Part shown: positions 52,576 through 61,517 of the stretch, one piece after another
How the letters are laid out: each line of letters begins with the position of its first letter
Numbering within the stretch: the first letter of the stretch is position 1
NCBI RefSeq assembly: GCF_900103735.1
Contig: NZ_FMXE01000002.1
Span: 69,373 to 133,372 of the forward strand
Source: Algoriphagus alkaliphilus
GTDB taxonomy: Bacteria; Bacteroidota; Bacteroidia; Cytophagales; Cyclobacteriaceae
DNA: 64,000 nucleotides
Direction: 5' to 3'
Notes under the pieces: generated by a model
The model's input: only the letters and a program-made list of their open reading frames with translations
Databases searched by the model: none
Told to the model about the DNA's origin: nothing
Position numbers and translations under genes: made by a program

Positions 52576-53031
52576 TTATAGTAACCTCCGATCAAAAGGA
52601 AAATCTTCCTGCCCAACAATCTTGATCGCAGTGAAATCCGGATGATGGGGATTGATCAAAAAATTAAAGTCTCCTGGTACAACTGCAGAAGGAACTTTCA
52701 GTACACAGTTTTTCCGCTCTGCAACAAAATCATCTCCGATCTTCTGAGTGTCCAGCATATGCGGAAAGCTGTTCCAACTTGGAGGTAAATCGCCAATTGT
52801 CATGGAAGCAATGGAAATAGATGTTGGAATCTCGATTTCGACCATCACATAATCCTTAGGCAAAAGGGATAAAGAAAGGTGGACCGCAACTTCCGCCATT
52901 GCCAAAGCCCGGCTTTCCGAAGTGTAGATTAGTTCGGTTCCTCTAGAATTCCATCGATTGCCGGAAAGGGCCGCCCCCTTTCCCGATAGTTCTATTCCAT
53001 ACTTCTTCCGCATCAGCCGAAATACCCGCAT
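52576..53031 (-). CDS. RES-domain toxin
   Basis: This is a 151-residue RES-domain protein. The conserved Arg-Tyr-Ser/Glu network is in 'GNRWNSRGTELIYTSESRAL' followed by 'AMAEVAVHL' (Glu). Characterised RES toxins (ParT, MbcT, Xre-RES systems) degrade or modify NAD+ or PRPP synthetase. Its start overlaps the antitoxin stop as ATGA, the standard layout of a type II toxin-antitoxin operon. The gene is intact; a partial second copy lies at 51219. Confidence 0.88.
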   Translation of the reverse strand: MRVFRLMRKKYGIELSGKGAALSGNRWNSRGTELIYTSESRALAMAEVAVHLSLSLLPKDYVMVEIEIPTSISIASMTIGDLPPSWNSFPHMLDTQKIGDDFVAERKNCVLKVPSAVVPGDFNFLINPHHPDFTAIKIVGQEDFPFDRRLL

Positions 53032-53531
53032 CAGACAAATACGCCTTGATCAATCCGATGAAGCTCACTAAGTACCAATTCCTTGCCATAGGAATTCCGC
53101 AGCAACTCAATAGGGCGTCGATTGCCAAGTGAATAGCTGCTGACATTAAGCCAGGAAGCAAAATCGGCCGCTGTGTCAAATACCTCCAAACCTAATGCAG
53201 TCACCTCTGTCAATTCGATTATCTTCTCGGAATGGATCGAACGAAAAACATAATCCGATTCCTTCTTGTAACGCTGAAGTGACTTTAAAGAAATATCCAA
53301 AAAATCAGACCATTCCTGATCTGAAAAAGGTGCCATTTGCTTGATTGACATAAATAGTGAAGTGGGAATCCCTTGACGAATCACATCAACCACCATCATT
53401 CGATCAGAAAAAAACTTGGACAACGGGATACCCTTTAGAGTAGGATATAGTGAATATCGAGGTAGACTCGTCACATAAGTAGCCATCTCCTCTGCTACCA
53501 TGTAAATTCTTTGATTATCTGAATCGCTCAT
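53031..53531 (-). CDS. Xre/MbcA/ParS-type antitoxin (DUF2384)
   Basis: This 166-residue protein has a C-terminal DUF2384 toxin-binding region: 'ALGLEVFDTAADFASWLNVS' and 'YSLGNRRPIELLRNSYG'. An Xre-like helical part is at about residues 60-110 ('SDQEWSDFLDISLKSLQRYK'). It would bind and neutralise the RES protein encoded right after it and repress the operon. The two genes share an ATGA overlap. Confidence 0.88.
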   Translation of the reverse strand: MSDSDNQRIYMVAEEMATYVTSLPRYSLYPTLKGIPLSKFFSDRMMVVDVIRQGIPTSLFMSIKQMAPFSDQEWSDFLDISLKSLQRYKKESDYVFRSIHSEKIIELTEVTALGLEVFDTAADFASWLNVSSYSLGNRRPIELLRNSYGKELVLSELHRIDQGVFV

Positions 53532-53656
53532 ATCATAGAAATTTGTCTTTAAAATAACGACATTTTTCCAATATTGTTTGCCTTTCTCTGATATTTCTCA
53601 AAATTCAGCGCAAAACAAGGTTTTACTGATACTTCTAATTTCCTCATGGCAAATAA

Positions 53657-53690
53657 TTGAAATTAAATTTGGGGTAAAAATATATATTTG
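53657..53690 (+). promoter_or_regulatory. candidate Bacteroidetes-type promoter of sucA
   Basis: A TATATTTG at 53683-53690 matches the -7 consensus TAnnTTTG. A TTG at 53657-53659 is 23 bp upstream, within the usual spacing for the -33 element. It lies about 70 bp before the sucA ATG. The rest of the 229-bp gap shows no gene. Confidence 0.4.
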
Positions 53691-53760
53691 TACAAGCAAA
53701 TAGGCAATTTTCGATTGCGGATAATTGGGCTTAGTTTTGTCTTGTTCTCAAAAACTAACG

Positions 53761-56553
53761 ATGGATAAATTCTCATACATTGCGAATGCTCATGTGACCT
53801 ACATCGATGAGTTATACGCTTCTTACAAAAGTGATCCCGAATCAATCGACCCAAGCTGGAAAGAGTTTTTTGATGGTTTTGATTTTGCCTTGGCTAATTA
53901 TGGTCAGGATGAAAATGGATCAGATAGCACAAAATCATCAGCTGAAACATCTCCCAAGAATGGCTCTCTGGCAACTCCAGGAACAATCATGGACATGGAG
54001 CAGCTTCCGAAAGAGATAAAAGTTCGGGCACTCATCCATGCACATCGCTCCAGAGCTCACCTCAGATCAAAGACCAATCCGGTCAGAGAAAGACGGGACC
54101 GAAAGGCACTCATCGACCCAAAAGATTTTGGATTGGGTCAGGAAGACATGAACACGGAATTCCAAGCCGGAAAGGAAATTGGCATTGGGACTGCTAAGCT
54201 TTCTGTGATCGTAGAATCTCTCAAAACAATCTATGAGGGCCCAATGGGCTTTGAATACCTCTATATCAGAGATCCTGAGATGCTGGATTGGTTTAAAACA
54301 AAGGTTGAAAAAGAAGCTTTAGCCTTCAATCCATCGGAAGAAGACAAAAAGCGCATTCTTTTTAAACTGAATCAAGCCGTGGTTTTTGAAAACTTTTTGC
54401 ACACAAAATACCTCGGTCAAAAGCGGTTTTCACTTGAAGGAGGAGAGAGCACTATCCCTTTTCTTGACGCAGTAATTAACACCGCAGCAAAAAATGGCGT
54501 AGAGGAAGTAATGATCGGAATGGCGCACCGCGGTCGTTTAAATGTCCTTGCCAATGTCATGGGCAAGACTTATGAGCAGATTTTTTCTGAGTTTGAAGGC
54601 ACCGCAAAGCCTGATCTGACAATGGGTGATGGTGATGTGAAATACCACATGGGCTATTCATCTGATATTGTCACTCATGGCAATTTTAAAGTTCACTTAA
54701 AACTTGCTCCAAATCCATCTCACCTCGAAGCGGTCAATCCGGTTGTAGAAGGCTTTATTCGAGCCAAAATCGATCACGCACACAAGCATGACGCAACGAA
54801 GGCACTCCCTATCATTATTCATGGAGATGCGGCAGTTGCCGGACAAGGCATCGTCTATGAGGTCACACAAATGGCAGGTCTTAAAGGATATAATACTGGA
54901 GGAACGATTCACTTTGTGATAAATAACCAAGTCGGATTTACCACTGACTTTGACGATGCCCGTACTTCCATCTACTGTACCGATGTAGCCAAAATCATCG
55001 ATGCGCCGGTGATCCACGTCAATGGTGACAATGCCGAAGCAGTGGTTTTTGCAGCAAAGCTTGCTGCTGAGTTCCGTCAGAAGTTCAGCAAAGACATTTT
55101 CGTAGATATGGTCTGCTACAGACGCCATGGTCACAATGAGTCTGACGAGCCAAAATTCACACAGCCAGAACTTTACAACATCATCTCCAAGCATCCAAAT
55201 CCGAGAGAAATTTATGTAAAGAAATTGACTGAGCGCGGTAATTTCGATGCGAAGATCGCAGCTCAGATGGATGAGGAGTTCCGCCAATTGCTTCAGGATC
55301 GACTGAACATGGTCAAGGAAAAGCCACTTCCGTATCAAGCCACCAAATTTGAAAAAGAATGGGCCAACCTTAGAAGGTCCAAGCCTGAAGATTTTGAATC
55401 CTCTCCGGAAACCAGCGTTTCCATTGAATCTATCAATAAAGTAGCTGAAGCTTTAACTTTTATCCCAAAAGGATTTAAGCCGATCAAACAAATCGAAGCT
55501 CAGATGAAGCAGCGAAAGGAAATGTTTTTTGAGTCCAAAGAGTTGAACTGGGCTTCTGCAGAATTGCTGGCTTATGGTTCCTTGCTTTTGGATGGAAAGA
55601 CAGTCCGTTTGACCGGACAAGATGTGCAACGGGGCACGTTCTCTCACCGTCATGCGGTCATTCACGACGCAAATACCAATCAGCCTTTCAATTCTCTTTT
55701 GGAGCTGAAAGACCGCAAAGGTCAATTCCACATCTATAATTCCCTTCTTTCGGAATATGCCGTATTGGGCTTTGAATATGGCTATGCCATGGCAAATCCA
55801 AACGCATTGACCATTTGGGAAGGTCAGTTTGGTGATTTCGCCAATGGCGCTCAGACGATGATTGATCAGTTCATCTCTTCCGGAGAATCCAAATGGCAAA
55901 AAATGAACGGTTTGGTCATGCTACTTCCTCATGGCTACGAAGGCCAGGGACCAGAGCATTCCAATGCTCGTCCGGAGCGATTCTTGCAACTTTCTGCAGA
56001 ATACAACATGGTCGTAGCCAATATCACCGAGCCATCAAACTTCTTCCACTTGCTGAGAAGACAATTAACATGGGAATTTAGAAAACCATGCATTGTAATG
56101 TCTCCAAAGTCGCTACTGAGACATCCAAAAGTCGTTTCTCCGCTTTCGGAATTCACTTCAGGTAAATTCAGAGAAGTCCTTCCTGATACGGTAGTCAATC
56201 CAAAAGAGGTAAAGCGAGTTGTGCTTTGTACTGGAAAAGTATTCTATGATCTGGAAGAAGCTCGGGAAAAAGAGAAAGTAAAAAATGTCGCTATCGTCAG
56301 AATCGAGCAGCTGCATCCACTTCCCAAGAACCAAATTCTTGAAGTGCTCAAATCCTACAAAGGTGCTGAGGTCGTATGGGTACAGGAAGAACCAGAAAAC
56401 ATGGGCTATTGGAACTACCTATTGAGGTTACTTTACAAGGAAATCCCAATGACCCTAATCGCCCGTAAACCAAGCGCTTCTCCAGCTACCGGATATAACA
56501 AAGTCCACGTAGAAGAGCAAAAAAACATTGTTTCTCAGGCGCTAAAACTTTAA
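53761..56553 (+). CDS. sucA: 2-oxoglutarate dehydrogenase E1 component
   Basis: This 930-residue TPP enzyme decarboxylates 2-oxoglutarate in the TCA cycle. The N-terminal 'YIDELYASYKSDPESIDPSW' is the E2-binding segment. The TPP core has 'MIGMAHRGRLNVLANVMGK', 'GDAAVAGQGIVYEV' and 'YRRHGHNESDEPKFTQP'. The transketolase-like pyrimidine half has 'GQDVQRGTFSHRHAVI' and 'LLPHGYEGQGPEHSNARPER'. The frame opens at a TTG at 53725, but the ATG at 53761 (MDKFSYIANA) is the normal start. odhB follows after a terminator-like hairpin. Confidence 0.96.
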   Translation: MDKFSYIANAHVTYIDELYASYKSDPESIDPSWKEFFDGFDFALANYGQDENGSDSTKSSAETSPKNGSLATPGTIMDMEQLPKEIKVRALIHAHRSRAHLRSKTNPVRERRDRKALIDPKDFGLGQEDMNTEFQAGKEIGIGTAKLSVIVESLKTIYEGPMGFEYLYIRDPEMLDWFKTKVEKEALAFNPSEEDKKRILFKLNQAVVFENFLHTKYLGQKRFSLEGGESTIPFLDAVINTAAKNGVEEVMIGMAHRGRLNVLANVMGKTYEQIFSEFEGTAKPDLTMGDGDVKYHMGYSSDIVTHGNFKVHLKLAPNPSHLEAVNPVVEGFIRAKIDHAHKHDATKALPIIIHGDAAVAGQGIVYEVTQMAGLKGYNTGGTIHFVINNQVGFTTDFDDARTSIYCTDVAKIIDAPVIHVNGDNAEAVVFAAKLAAEFRQKFSKDIFVDMVCYRRHGHNESDEPKFTQPELYNIISKHPNPREIYVKKLTERGNFDAKIAAQMDEEFRQLLQDRLNMVKEKPLPYQATKFEKEWANLRRSKPEDFESSPETSVSIESINKVAEALTFIPKGFKPIKQIEAQMKQRKEMFFESKELNWASAELLAYGSLLLDGKTVRLTGQDVQRGTFSHRHAVIHDANTNQPFNSLLELKDRKGQFHIYNSLLSEYAVLGFEYGYAMANPNALTIWEGQFGDFANGAQTMIDQFISSGESKWQKMNGLVMLLPHGYEGQGPEHSNARPERFLQLSAEYNMVVANITEPSNFFHLLRRQLTWEFRKPCIVMSPKSLLRHPKVVSPLSEFTSGKFREVLPDTVVNPKEVKRVVLCTGKVFYDLEEAREKEKVKNVAIVRIEQLHPLPKNQILEVLKSYKGAEVVWVQEEPENMGYWNYLLRLLYKEIPMTLIARKPSASPATGYNKVHVEEQKNIVSQALKL

Positions 56554-56565
56554 TCTTGATTTCTT

Positions 56566-56591
56566 CCCCGATTTATTTCGGGGTTGTTTTT
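56566..56591 (+). terminator. hairpin between sucA and odhB
   Basis: CCCCGA-TTTATTT-CGGGG followed by TTGTTTTT lies 12 bp after the sucA stop. It could attenuate transcription between E1 and E2 genes. Confidence 0.7.
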
Positions 56592-56650
56592 GATAAAAAA
56601 TCATACTAAACCTCCTTCCAAAATAACCCGAAGGGAAAAAATATAGAACC

Positions 56651-58189
56651 ATGAGCAAAGAAATGAAAGTACCCACAGTGGGTGAATCGATCACTGAAGT
56701 CACTGTTGGGCAATGGTTTAAAAAAGACGGCGACCAGGTGCAATTGGATGAGATCCTTTGTGAATTGGAGTCCGACAAAGCAACTTTTGAATTCCCTTCT
56801 GAAGCAGCGGGGATATTAAGAATCAAAGCCCAAGAAGGTGATACCGTCGAAATTGGAGGCTTGATTTGCGTGATTGAAGATTCTGAAGGTGCTGAGAAAT
56901 CTGCGCCAGCTGAAACTTCGCCAGCGAAAGAAACCCCTGCCGAAGCGCCGGCAAAAAAGGCTTCTGGCACTGGAGAAATCAAAGAAATGATCGTGCCTAC
57001 CGTTGGGGAATCCATCACTGAAGTTACGTTGGCCAATTGGATCAAAAAGGACGGTGATTTTGTGACTTTGGATGAAATCATCGCAGAGGTGGATTCCGAC
57101 AAAGCAACTTTTGAACTTCCAGCTGAAGCTACGGGAATTCTAAGACATGTAGCCAAAGAAGGTGATGTCCTCGAAATCGGAGGAATGATCTGCAAAATTG
57201 AAGTCACTGACGCAGCTCCTGCAAAAGAATCAGCTCCGGCGGCCTCTTCATCCACTTCTGAAAAGACTGCGGCCATGAACGAAAATTATGCTACAGGCCA
57301 TGCTTCTCCTGCCGCATCTAAAATTTTGGCAGAAAAAGGAATTGCTCCAGCAGCAGTTTCAGGATCTGGCAAAGACGGAAGAATCACCAAAGAAGATGCG
57401 ATGAGCGCACAGAAACCTGCTGCTAAACCAGAAGTTCAGGCTCCAAAACCTGTAGAATCAGCTCCTGCTGCACCTATCGTTCCTGGTGCTAGAAATTCAC
57501 GTAGAGAGAAAATGTCATCGCTTCGCAAGACGGTTTCACGTCGTTTAGTAGCTGTGAAAAATGAAACAGCTATGCTCACCACCTTTAATGAGGTGAATAT
57601 GAAGCCAATTATGGATCTGAGATCCAAGTTCAAGGATCAATTCAAAGAAAAGCATGGCGTGGGTTTGGGCTTTATGTCTTTCTTCACAAAGGCTGTGTGC
57701 GTCGCTTTGAAAGAATGGCCGGCTGTGAATGCACAAATCGATGGAACCGAAATGGTTTTTAATGATTTCTGCGACATCTCTATTGCAGTTTCTGCACCAA
57801 AAGGTTTGGTAGTTCCTGTAATTAGAAATGCTGAATCAATGAGTTTTGACCAGATCGAAAAAGAAATTCTAAGATTAGCTGGAAAAGCAAGAGATAACAA
57901 ATTGTCGATTGAGGAAATGACAGGTGGAACATTTACGATCACCAACGGTGGTGTCTTTGGATCCATGATGTCCACTCCAATCATCAATGCTCCACAGTCT
58001 GCAATTCTAGGAATGCACAACATTGTCGAGCGTCCAATTGCCGAGAATGGTCAGGTAGTCATCCGTCCAATGATGTACCTCGCGCTTTCCTATGATCACC
58101 GAATCATCGACGGCAGAGAATCTGTCAGCTTCTTGGTGAGAGTGAAGCAATTGCTTGAAGATCCGACAAGGCTGCTATTTGGAGTCTAA
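56651..58189 (+). CDS. odhB: dihydrolipoyllysine-residue succinyltransferase (E2) with two lipoyl domains
   Basis: This is the 512-residue E2 core of the 2-oxoglutarate dehydrogenase complex. Two lipoyl domains stand in tandem, with lipoyl lysines in '[12 protein letters not shown]' (about residue 44) and '[12 protein letters not shown]' (about 158). Both are preceded by '[12 protein letters not shown]'. Ala/Pro-rich linkers follow each. The peripheral subunit-binding domain is '[14 protein letters not shown]' near residue 220. The catalytic acyltransferase domain ends with '[14 protein letters not shown]' (His and Asp). Many E2o proteins have only one lipoyl domain. Confidence 0.95.
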   Translation: MSKEMKVPTVGESITEVTVGQWFKKDGDQVQLDEILCELESDKATFEFPSEAAGILRIKAQEGDTVEIGGLICVIEDSEGAEKSAPAETSPAKETPAEAPAKKASGTGEIKEMIVPTVGESITEVTLANWIKKDGDFVTLDEIIAEVDSDKATFELPAEATGILRHVAKEGDVLEIGGMICKIEVTDAAPAKESAPAASSSTSEKTAAMNENYATGHASPAASKILAEKGIAPAAVSGSGKDGRITKEDAMSAQKPAAKPEVQAPKPVESAPAAPIVPGARNSRREKMSSLRKTVSRRLVAVKNETAMLTTFNEVNMKPIMDLRSKFKDQFKEKHGVGLGFMSFFTKAVCVALKEWPAVNAQIDGTEMVFNDFCDISIAVSAPKGLVVPVIRNAESMSFDQIEKEILRLAGKARDNKLSIEEMTGGTFTITNGGVFGSMMSTPIINAPQSAILGMHNIVERPIAENGQVVIRPMMYLALSYDHRIIDGRESVSFLVRVKQLLEDPTRLLFGV

Positions 58190-58190
58190 A

Positions 58191-58320
58191 AAGTATCTAG
58201 TCGCTAGATATAAGTATCAAGAAGGGGATCATGCTCGATTGAGCTAATTTTATCTTAATCTCGGTACAAGATTATTTAATCATTGGTGAGTGAAAGTCTT
58301 GATACTTGATACTTGCTACT
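58191..58320. repeat. composite repeat between odhB and lpdA
   Basis: AAGTATCAAG (58212-58221) and CTTGATACTT (58298-58307, with a further GATACTTG) form an inverted repeat 76 bp apart. Inside it GGGATCATGCTCGATT (58225-58240) is identical to the right end of dispersed repeat copy A. The element fills the 145-bp gap that separates lpdA from the sucA-odhB genes. Confidence 0.55.
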
Positions 58321-58334
58321 AAAATCTATTTAAA

Positions 58335-59732
58335 ATGTACGACGTAATAGTAATCGGTTCCGGTCCGGGTGGATATGTAGCAGCGATCAGAGCGGCACAG
58401 CTTGGAATGAAAATCGCCATTATTGAAAAATATCCAACTCTTGGTGGTACTTGCCTCAACGTGGGCTGTATTCCTTCCAAGGCACTTTTGGACTCTTCAG
58501 AGCACTTCCACAATGCTGCCCATACCTTCAAAACTCACGGGATCAACCTCAACGGTTTGAAAGTTGATTTGGCACAAATGATCGCCCGAAAAGACGATGT
58601 GGTTAAGCAAAATGTGGATGGTATTCAGTTTTTGATGAAGAAAAACAAAATCGAAGTCCACCAAGGAGTCGGTTCATTTGTTGATGCCAATACCGTGAAA
58701 GTGACTAAAGATGACGGTTCCTCCAATGACATTCAAGGCAAAAACATCATTATCGCAACCGGATCAAAACCTGCTTCGCTTCCATTTATCAAACTGGACA
58801 AAAAGCGAGTAATCACTTCTACCGAGGCTTTGAAGATGAAAGAAATTCCAAAACACCTGATCGTAATCGGTGGTGGTGTGATCGGAATGGAACTGGGTTC
58901 GGTCTATGGAAGAATGGGAGCGAAAGTCTCTGTGGTAGAATTCATGGATTCTTTGATCCCGTCAATGGATAAAACCATGGGCAAAGAGCTTCAGAAGTCA
59001 CTGAAGAAGCTTGGCTTTGAATTTTATCTCAAGCATAAAGTAACCGGCGTAGAAAATCTCGGAAAAGAAGTAGTAGTCAAAGCCGAAAACGGAAAAGGCG
59101 AAACCATCGAAATCAAAGGCGATTACGTCTTGGTTTCTATCGGACGTAAACCTTACACCGATGGATTGAATGCTGAAGCTGCTGGAGTAAAAATCACTGA
59201 AAGAGGTCAAGTTGAAGTGAATGAACATTTGCAGACTTCTGTGCCGCATATTTACGCGATCGGAGATGTGGTAAAAGGTGCCATGCTCGCTCATAAAGCG
59301 GAGGAGGAAGGTGTCTTCGTCGCTGAGACGATCGCCGGACAAAAGCCCCATATCAATTATCTTTTGATTCCGGGAGTAGTGTACACTTGGCCTGAGGTTG
59401 CTGCAGTTGGTTACACCGAAGAACAGCTAAAGGAACAAGGCAGAAAATACAAAACAGGGAAGTTCCCTTTCATAGCTTCCGGCCGTGCAAGAGCATCGAT
59501 GGATACGGATGGTTTGGTGAAAGTCTTGGCAGATTCCGAAACGGATGAAATCCTAGGTGTACACATGATCGGACCAAGAACTGCCGATATGATTGCTGAG
59601 GCTGTCGTAGCGATGGAATTCCGCGCTTCGGCTGAGGATATTGCCAGAATGTCCCATGCGCATCCTACGTATACTGAAGCGTTTAAAGAAGCTTGTTTGG
59701 CAGCTACTGACAATCGAGCATTACATATTTAA
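58335..59732 (+). CDS. lpdA: dihydrolipoyl dehydrogenase (E3)
   Basis: This 465-residue flavoenzyme reoxidises dihydrolipoamide for the 2-oxoacid dehydrogenase complexes. The FAD loop is 'VIGSGPGGYVAAIRAAQLG' at residues 5-23. The redox pair is in 'GGTCLNVGCIPSKALL' (Cys42 and Cys47), and the NAD loop is 'VIGGGVIGMELGSVYGRMG'. The C-terminal 'HAHPTYTEAFKEA' holds the catalytic His. It follows odhB after a repeat-filled gap and has its own terminator. The clustering implies use in the 2-oxoglutarate complex, but E3 is usually shared. Confidence 0.95.
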   Translation: MYDVIVIGSGPGGYVAAIRAAQLGMKIAIIEKYPTLGGTCLNVGCIPSKALLDSSEHFHNAAHTFKTHGINLNGLKVDLAQMIARKDDVVKQNVDGIQFLMKKNKIEVHQGVGSFVDANTVKVTKDDGSSNDIQGKNIIIATGSKPASLPFIKLDKKRVITSTEALKMKEIPKHLIVIGGGVIGMELGSVYGRMGAKVSVVEFMDSLIPSMDKTMGKELQKSLKKLGFEFYLKHKVTGVENLGKEVVVKAENGKGETIEIKGDYVLVSIGRKPYTDGLNAEAAGVKITERGQVEVNEHLQTSVPHIYAIGDVVKGAMLAHKAEEEGVFVAETIAGQKPHINYLLIPGVVYTWPEVAAVGYTEEQLKEQGRKYKTGKFPFIASGRARASMDTDGLVKVLADSETDEILGVHMIGPRTADMIAEAVVAMEFRASAEDIARMSHAHPTYTEAFKEACLAATDNRALHI

Positions 59733-59756
59733 GGTTTAGAACACTGAATTATATTG

Positions 59757-59790
59757 AAGCCATCCCGATTGATCGAGATGGCTTTTTGTT
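59757..59790 (+). terminator. intrinsic terminator after lpdA
   Basis: AGCCATCCCGA-TTGA-TCGAGATGGCT forms an 11-bp stem with one wobble pair, followed by five T residues. It lies 26 bp after the lpdA stop. Confidence 0.88.
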
Positions 59791-59816
59791 TTGTTTAAAA
59801 TTGGTTTAATTCCGTC

Positions 59817-60590
59817 ATGAAGTTCAAAATTGCCATTTTGGGTGCAGGAAATGTGGCTTGGCATTTAGCGCCAGCATTGGAAGATGCAGGCCACGAGATC
59901 ACAGAAGTGTATGCAAGAGACCTTGAAAAAGCCAAGCAAATAACTGAGCGGGTTTATTCCGCTGAGCCCAAAGACGACCTCGATTTTTCAGAAAGTAAAG
60001 CTCAGATTTTCATTCTAGCAGTGAAAGATTCAGCCATTCCGGAAGTTGCGGATGAAGTAATTTTGCCGGAAGGAAGTATTTTAGTTCATACATCTGGAAC
60101 AATGGCATTGGATGTTTTGGGTTACAGTTCGGCGAGCTACACCGGTATTTTTTACCCACTTCAGTCATTTACCAAAGGCAGAAAAATTGAGTTGGATGAG
60201 GTTCCATTTTTATTGGAAGCAGAAGATGAGGAAACGCTTCAAAAGCTTAAAAAACTGGCAAAAAGCCTATCACCATTAACTTATGTGGTTCGCTCTAAAG
60301 ATCGCAAAGGCGTCCATGTTGCGGCGGTATTTGCAAGCAACTTTTCCAATCACATGATCCGCATTGCCGAGGAAATTATGCGAAGACAGGGTGCAGACTT
60401 TGAAATGCTAAAACCCCTTATCATCGAAACCATTTCTAAAAGCCTTCAGCTCGGAGCCAAAAATGCCCAAACCGGACCCGCAATCCGCGAAGACTATGAA
60501 ACTCTGGAAGATCACCATCGATTTCTCCGCTACAATGAATCGTTAGCCGAAATCTACAAGCTGATCTCCCAGGATATTATTGACGGTTGA
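59817..60590 (+). CDS. DUF2520 Rossmann-fold oxidoreductase-like protein
   Basis: This is a 257-residue protein with an NADP-type loop 'AILGAGNVAWHLAPAL' at residues 6-21. A central 'VHTSGTMALDVLG' and a C-terminal helical DUF2520 domain follow ('VHVAAVFASNFSNHMIRIAE', 'GPAIREDYETLEDHHRFL'). The fold is like pyrroline-5-carboxylate reductase/F420-dependent NADP oxidoreductase. The substrate is unknown. It converges directly on the pirin gene with no gap. Confidence 0.87.
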   Translation: MKFKIAILGAGNVAWHLAPALEDAGHEITEVYARDLEKAKQITERVYSAEPKDDLDFSESKAQIFILAVKDSAIPEVADEVILPEGSILVHTSGTMALDVLGYSSASYTGIFYPLQSFTKGRKIELDEVPFLLEAEDEETLQKLKKLAKSLSPLTYVVRSKDRKGVHVAAVFASNFSNHMIRIAEEIMRRQGADFEMLKPLIIETISKSLQLGAKNAQTGPAIREDYETLEDHHRFLRYNESLAEIYKLISQDIIDG

Positions 60591-61445
60591 TCAATGGTTC
60601 CAAGCCCCAAATTTTCCGGCTTGATAATCCGCGTAAGCTTCCTGAATTTGCTGTTGGGTATTCATTACAAATGGTCCCTGAGCCACCATCGGTTCATTGA
60701 AAGGCAATGCATGACCCAAAATTAAAACTGCCTCTTCGAGTGCCTCTACTTGAATTTTTTGTCCTGAATTGCCAAATTCCACCAGATTTCTGAACATCAC
60801 TTCTGTTCCATTCACATTAAGTTCACCTCGCACGATATAGAAAAAGATATTTTCTTCAGCAGAAATTTCTTTTTCGAATTTCCCTTCCTTTTCGAGGTAG
60901 ATTGTACACATGGTGATTGGAAAAGTCCCCTCAAAAGCGCCCTCCACTCCATTCCACTCTCCGAAAAGCTGCTGTACTTTTACCTTTCCTCCATCCAAAT
61001 CAAAGGTAGGAATGTCCTCTTGCTGCAAGCCAATGTAATTTGGGGTTATCATTTTTTTCGCGGCAGGCAGATTTAACCAAAGCTGCAAAATCTCAAGATC
61101 CCCACCATTTCGCTTGAAATCGCTGCTCGATACTTCGGCATGGATCAAACCACTTCCGGCGGTCATATACTGAACTCCCCCAGGACCAATCACTGACTCA
61201 TGGCCTGAAGAATCCTTGTGCATGATGTCACCTTCCAATATGAACGTCACCGTCTCCATTCCCCTATGCGGGTGAGGACCAAATGGTAAGCCTTGATTTC
61301 GCTCAGGATAAGTCTGAAAGCCGTGATGGTTTAAGAAAATGAAGGGGTCAATCTGCTGAAGACTGCGTGTCGGCATTGGACTGTATGTCACCAAATCAGC
61401 AATGGGTCTATATTCGGCTTTATGAATTCGTTTGATCTGTCTCAT
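60591..61445 (-). CDS. pirin family protein
   Basis: This is a 284-residue bicupin. The N-terminal cupin has the metal ligands of pirin: the His pair in 'FGPHPHRGMETVTF', and His and Glu in 'GSGLIHAEVSS'. 'HALPFNEPMVAQGPFVMN' is the usual C-terminus. Pirins include quercetinases and redox sensors; no specific role is implied. The ATG at 61445 (MRQIKRIHKA) fits family starts; an upstream ATG at 61466 would add seven residues. Confidence 0.9.
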   Translation of the reverse strand: MRQIKRIHKAEYRPIADLVTYSPMPTRSLQQIDPFIFLNHHGFQTYPERNQGLPFGPHPHRGMETVTFILEGDIMHKDSSGHESVIGPGGVQYMTAGSGLIHAEVSSSDFKRNGGDLEILQLWLNLPAAKKMITPNYIGLQQEDIPTFDLDGGKVKVQQLFGEWNGVEGAFEGTFPITMCTIYLEKEGKFEKEISAEENIFFYIVRGELNVNGTEVMFRNLVEFGNSGQKIQVEALEEAVLILGHALPFNEPMVAQGPFVMNTQQQIQEAYADYQAGKFGAWNH

Positions 61446-61517
61446 GATAGTTGTATGTATATACATTAAATCTGAAAGTGAGGAAAAAAGTTTTCTCAGA
61501 TAGCATTATTTTAGGTT

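Noticed and set aside
54697-55338. 213-residue frame antisense to sucA
   Set aside because: It is a shadow of a strongly conserved gene.
56542-57276. 244-residue Ala/Ser-rich frame antisense to odhB
   Set aside because: Its apparent repeats are the reverse of the two lipoyl domains, not a real repetitive protein.
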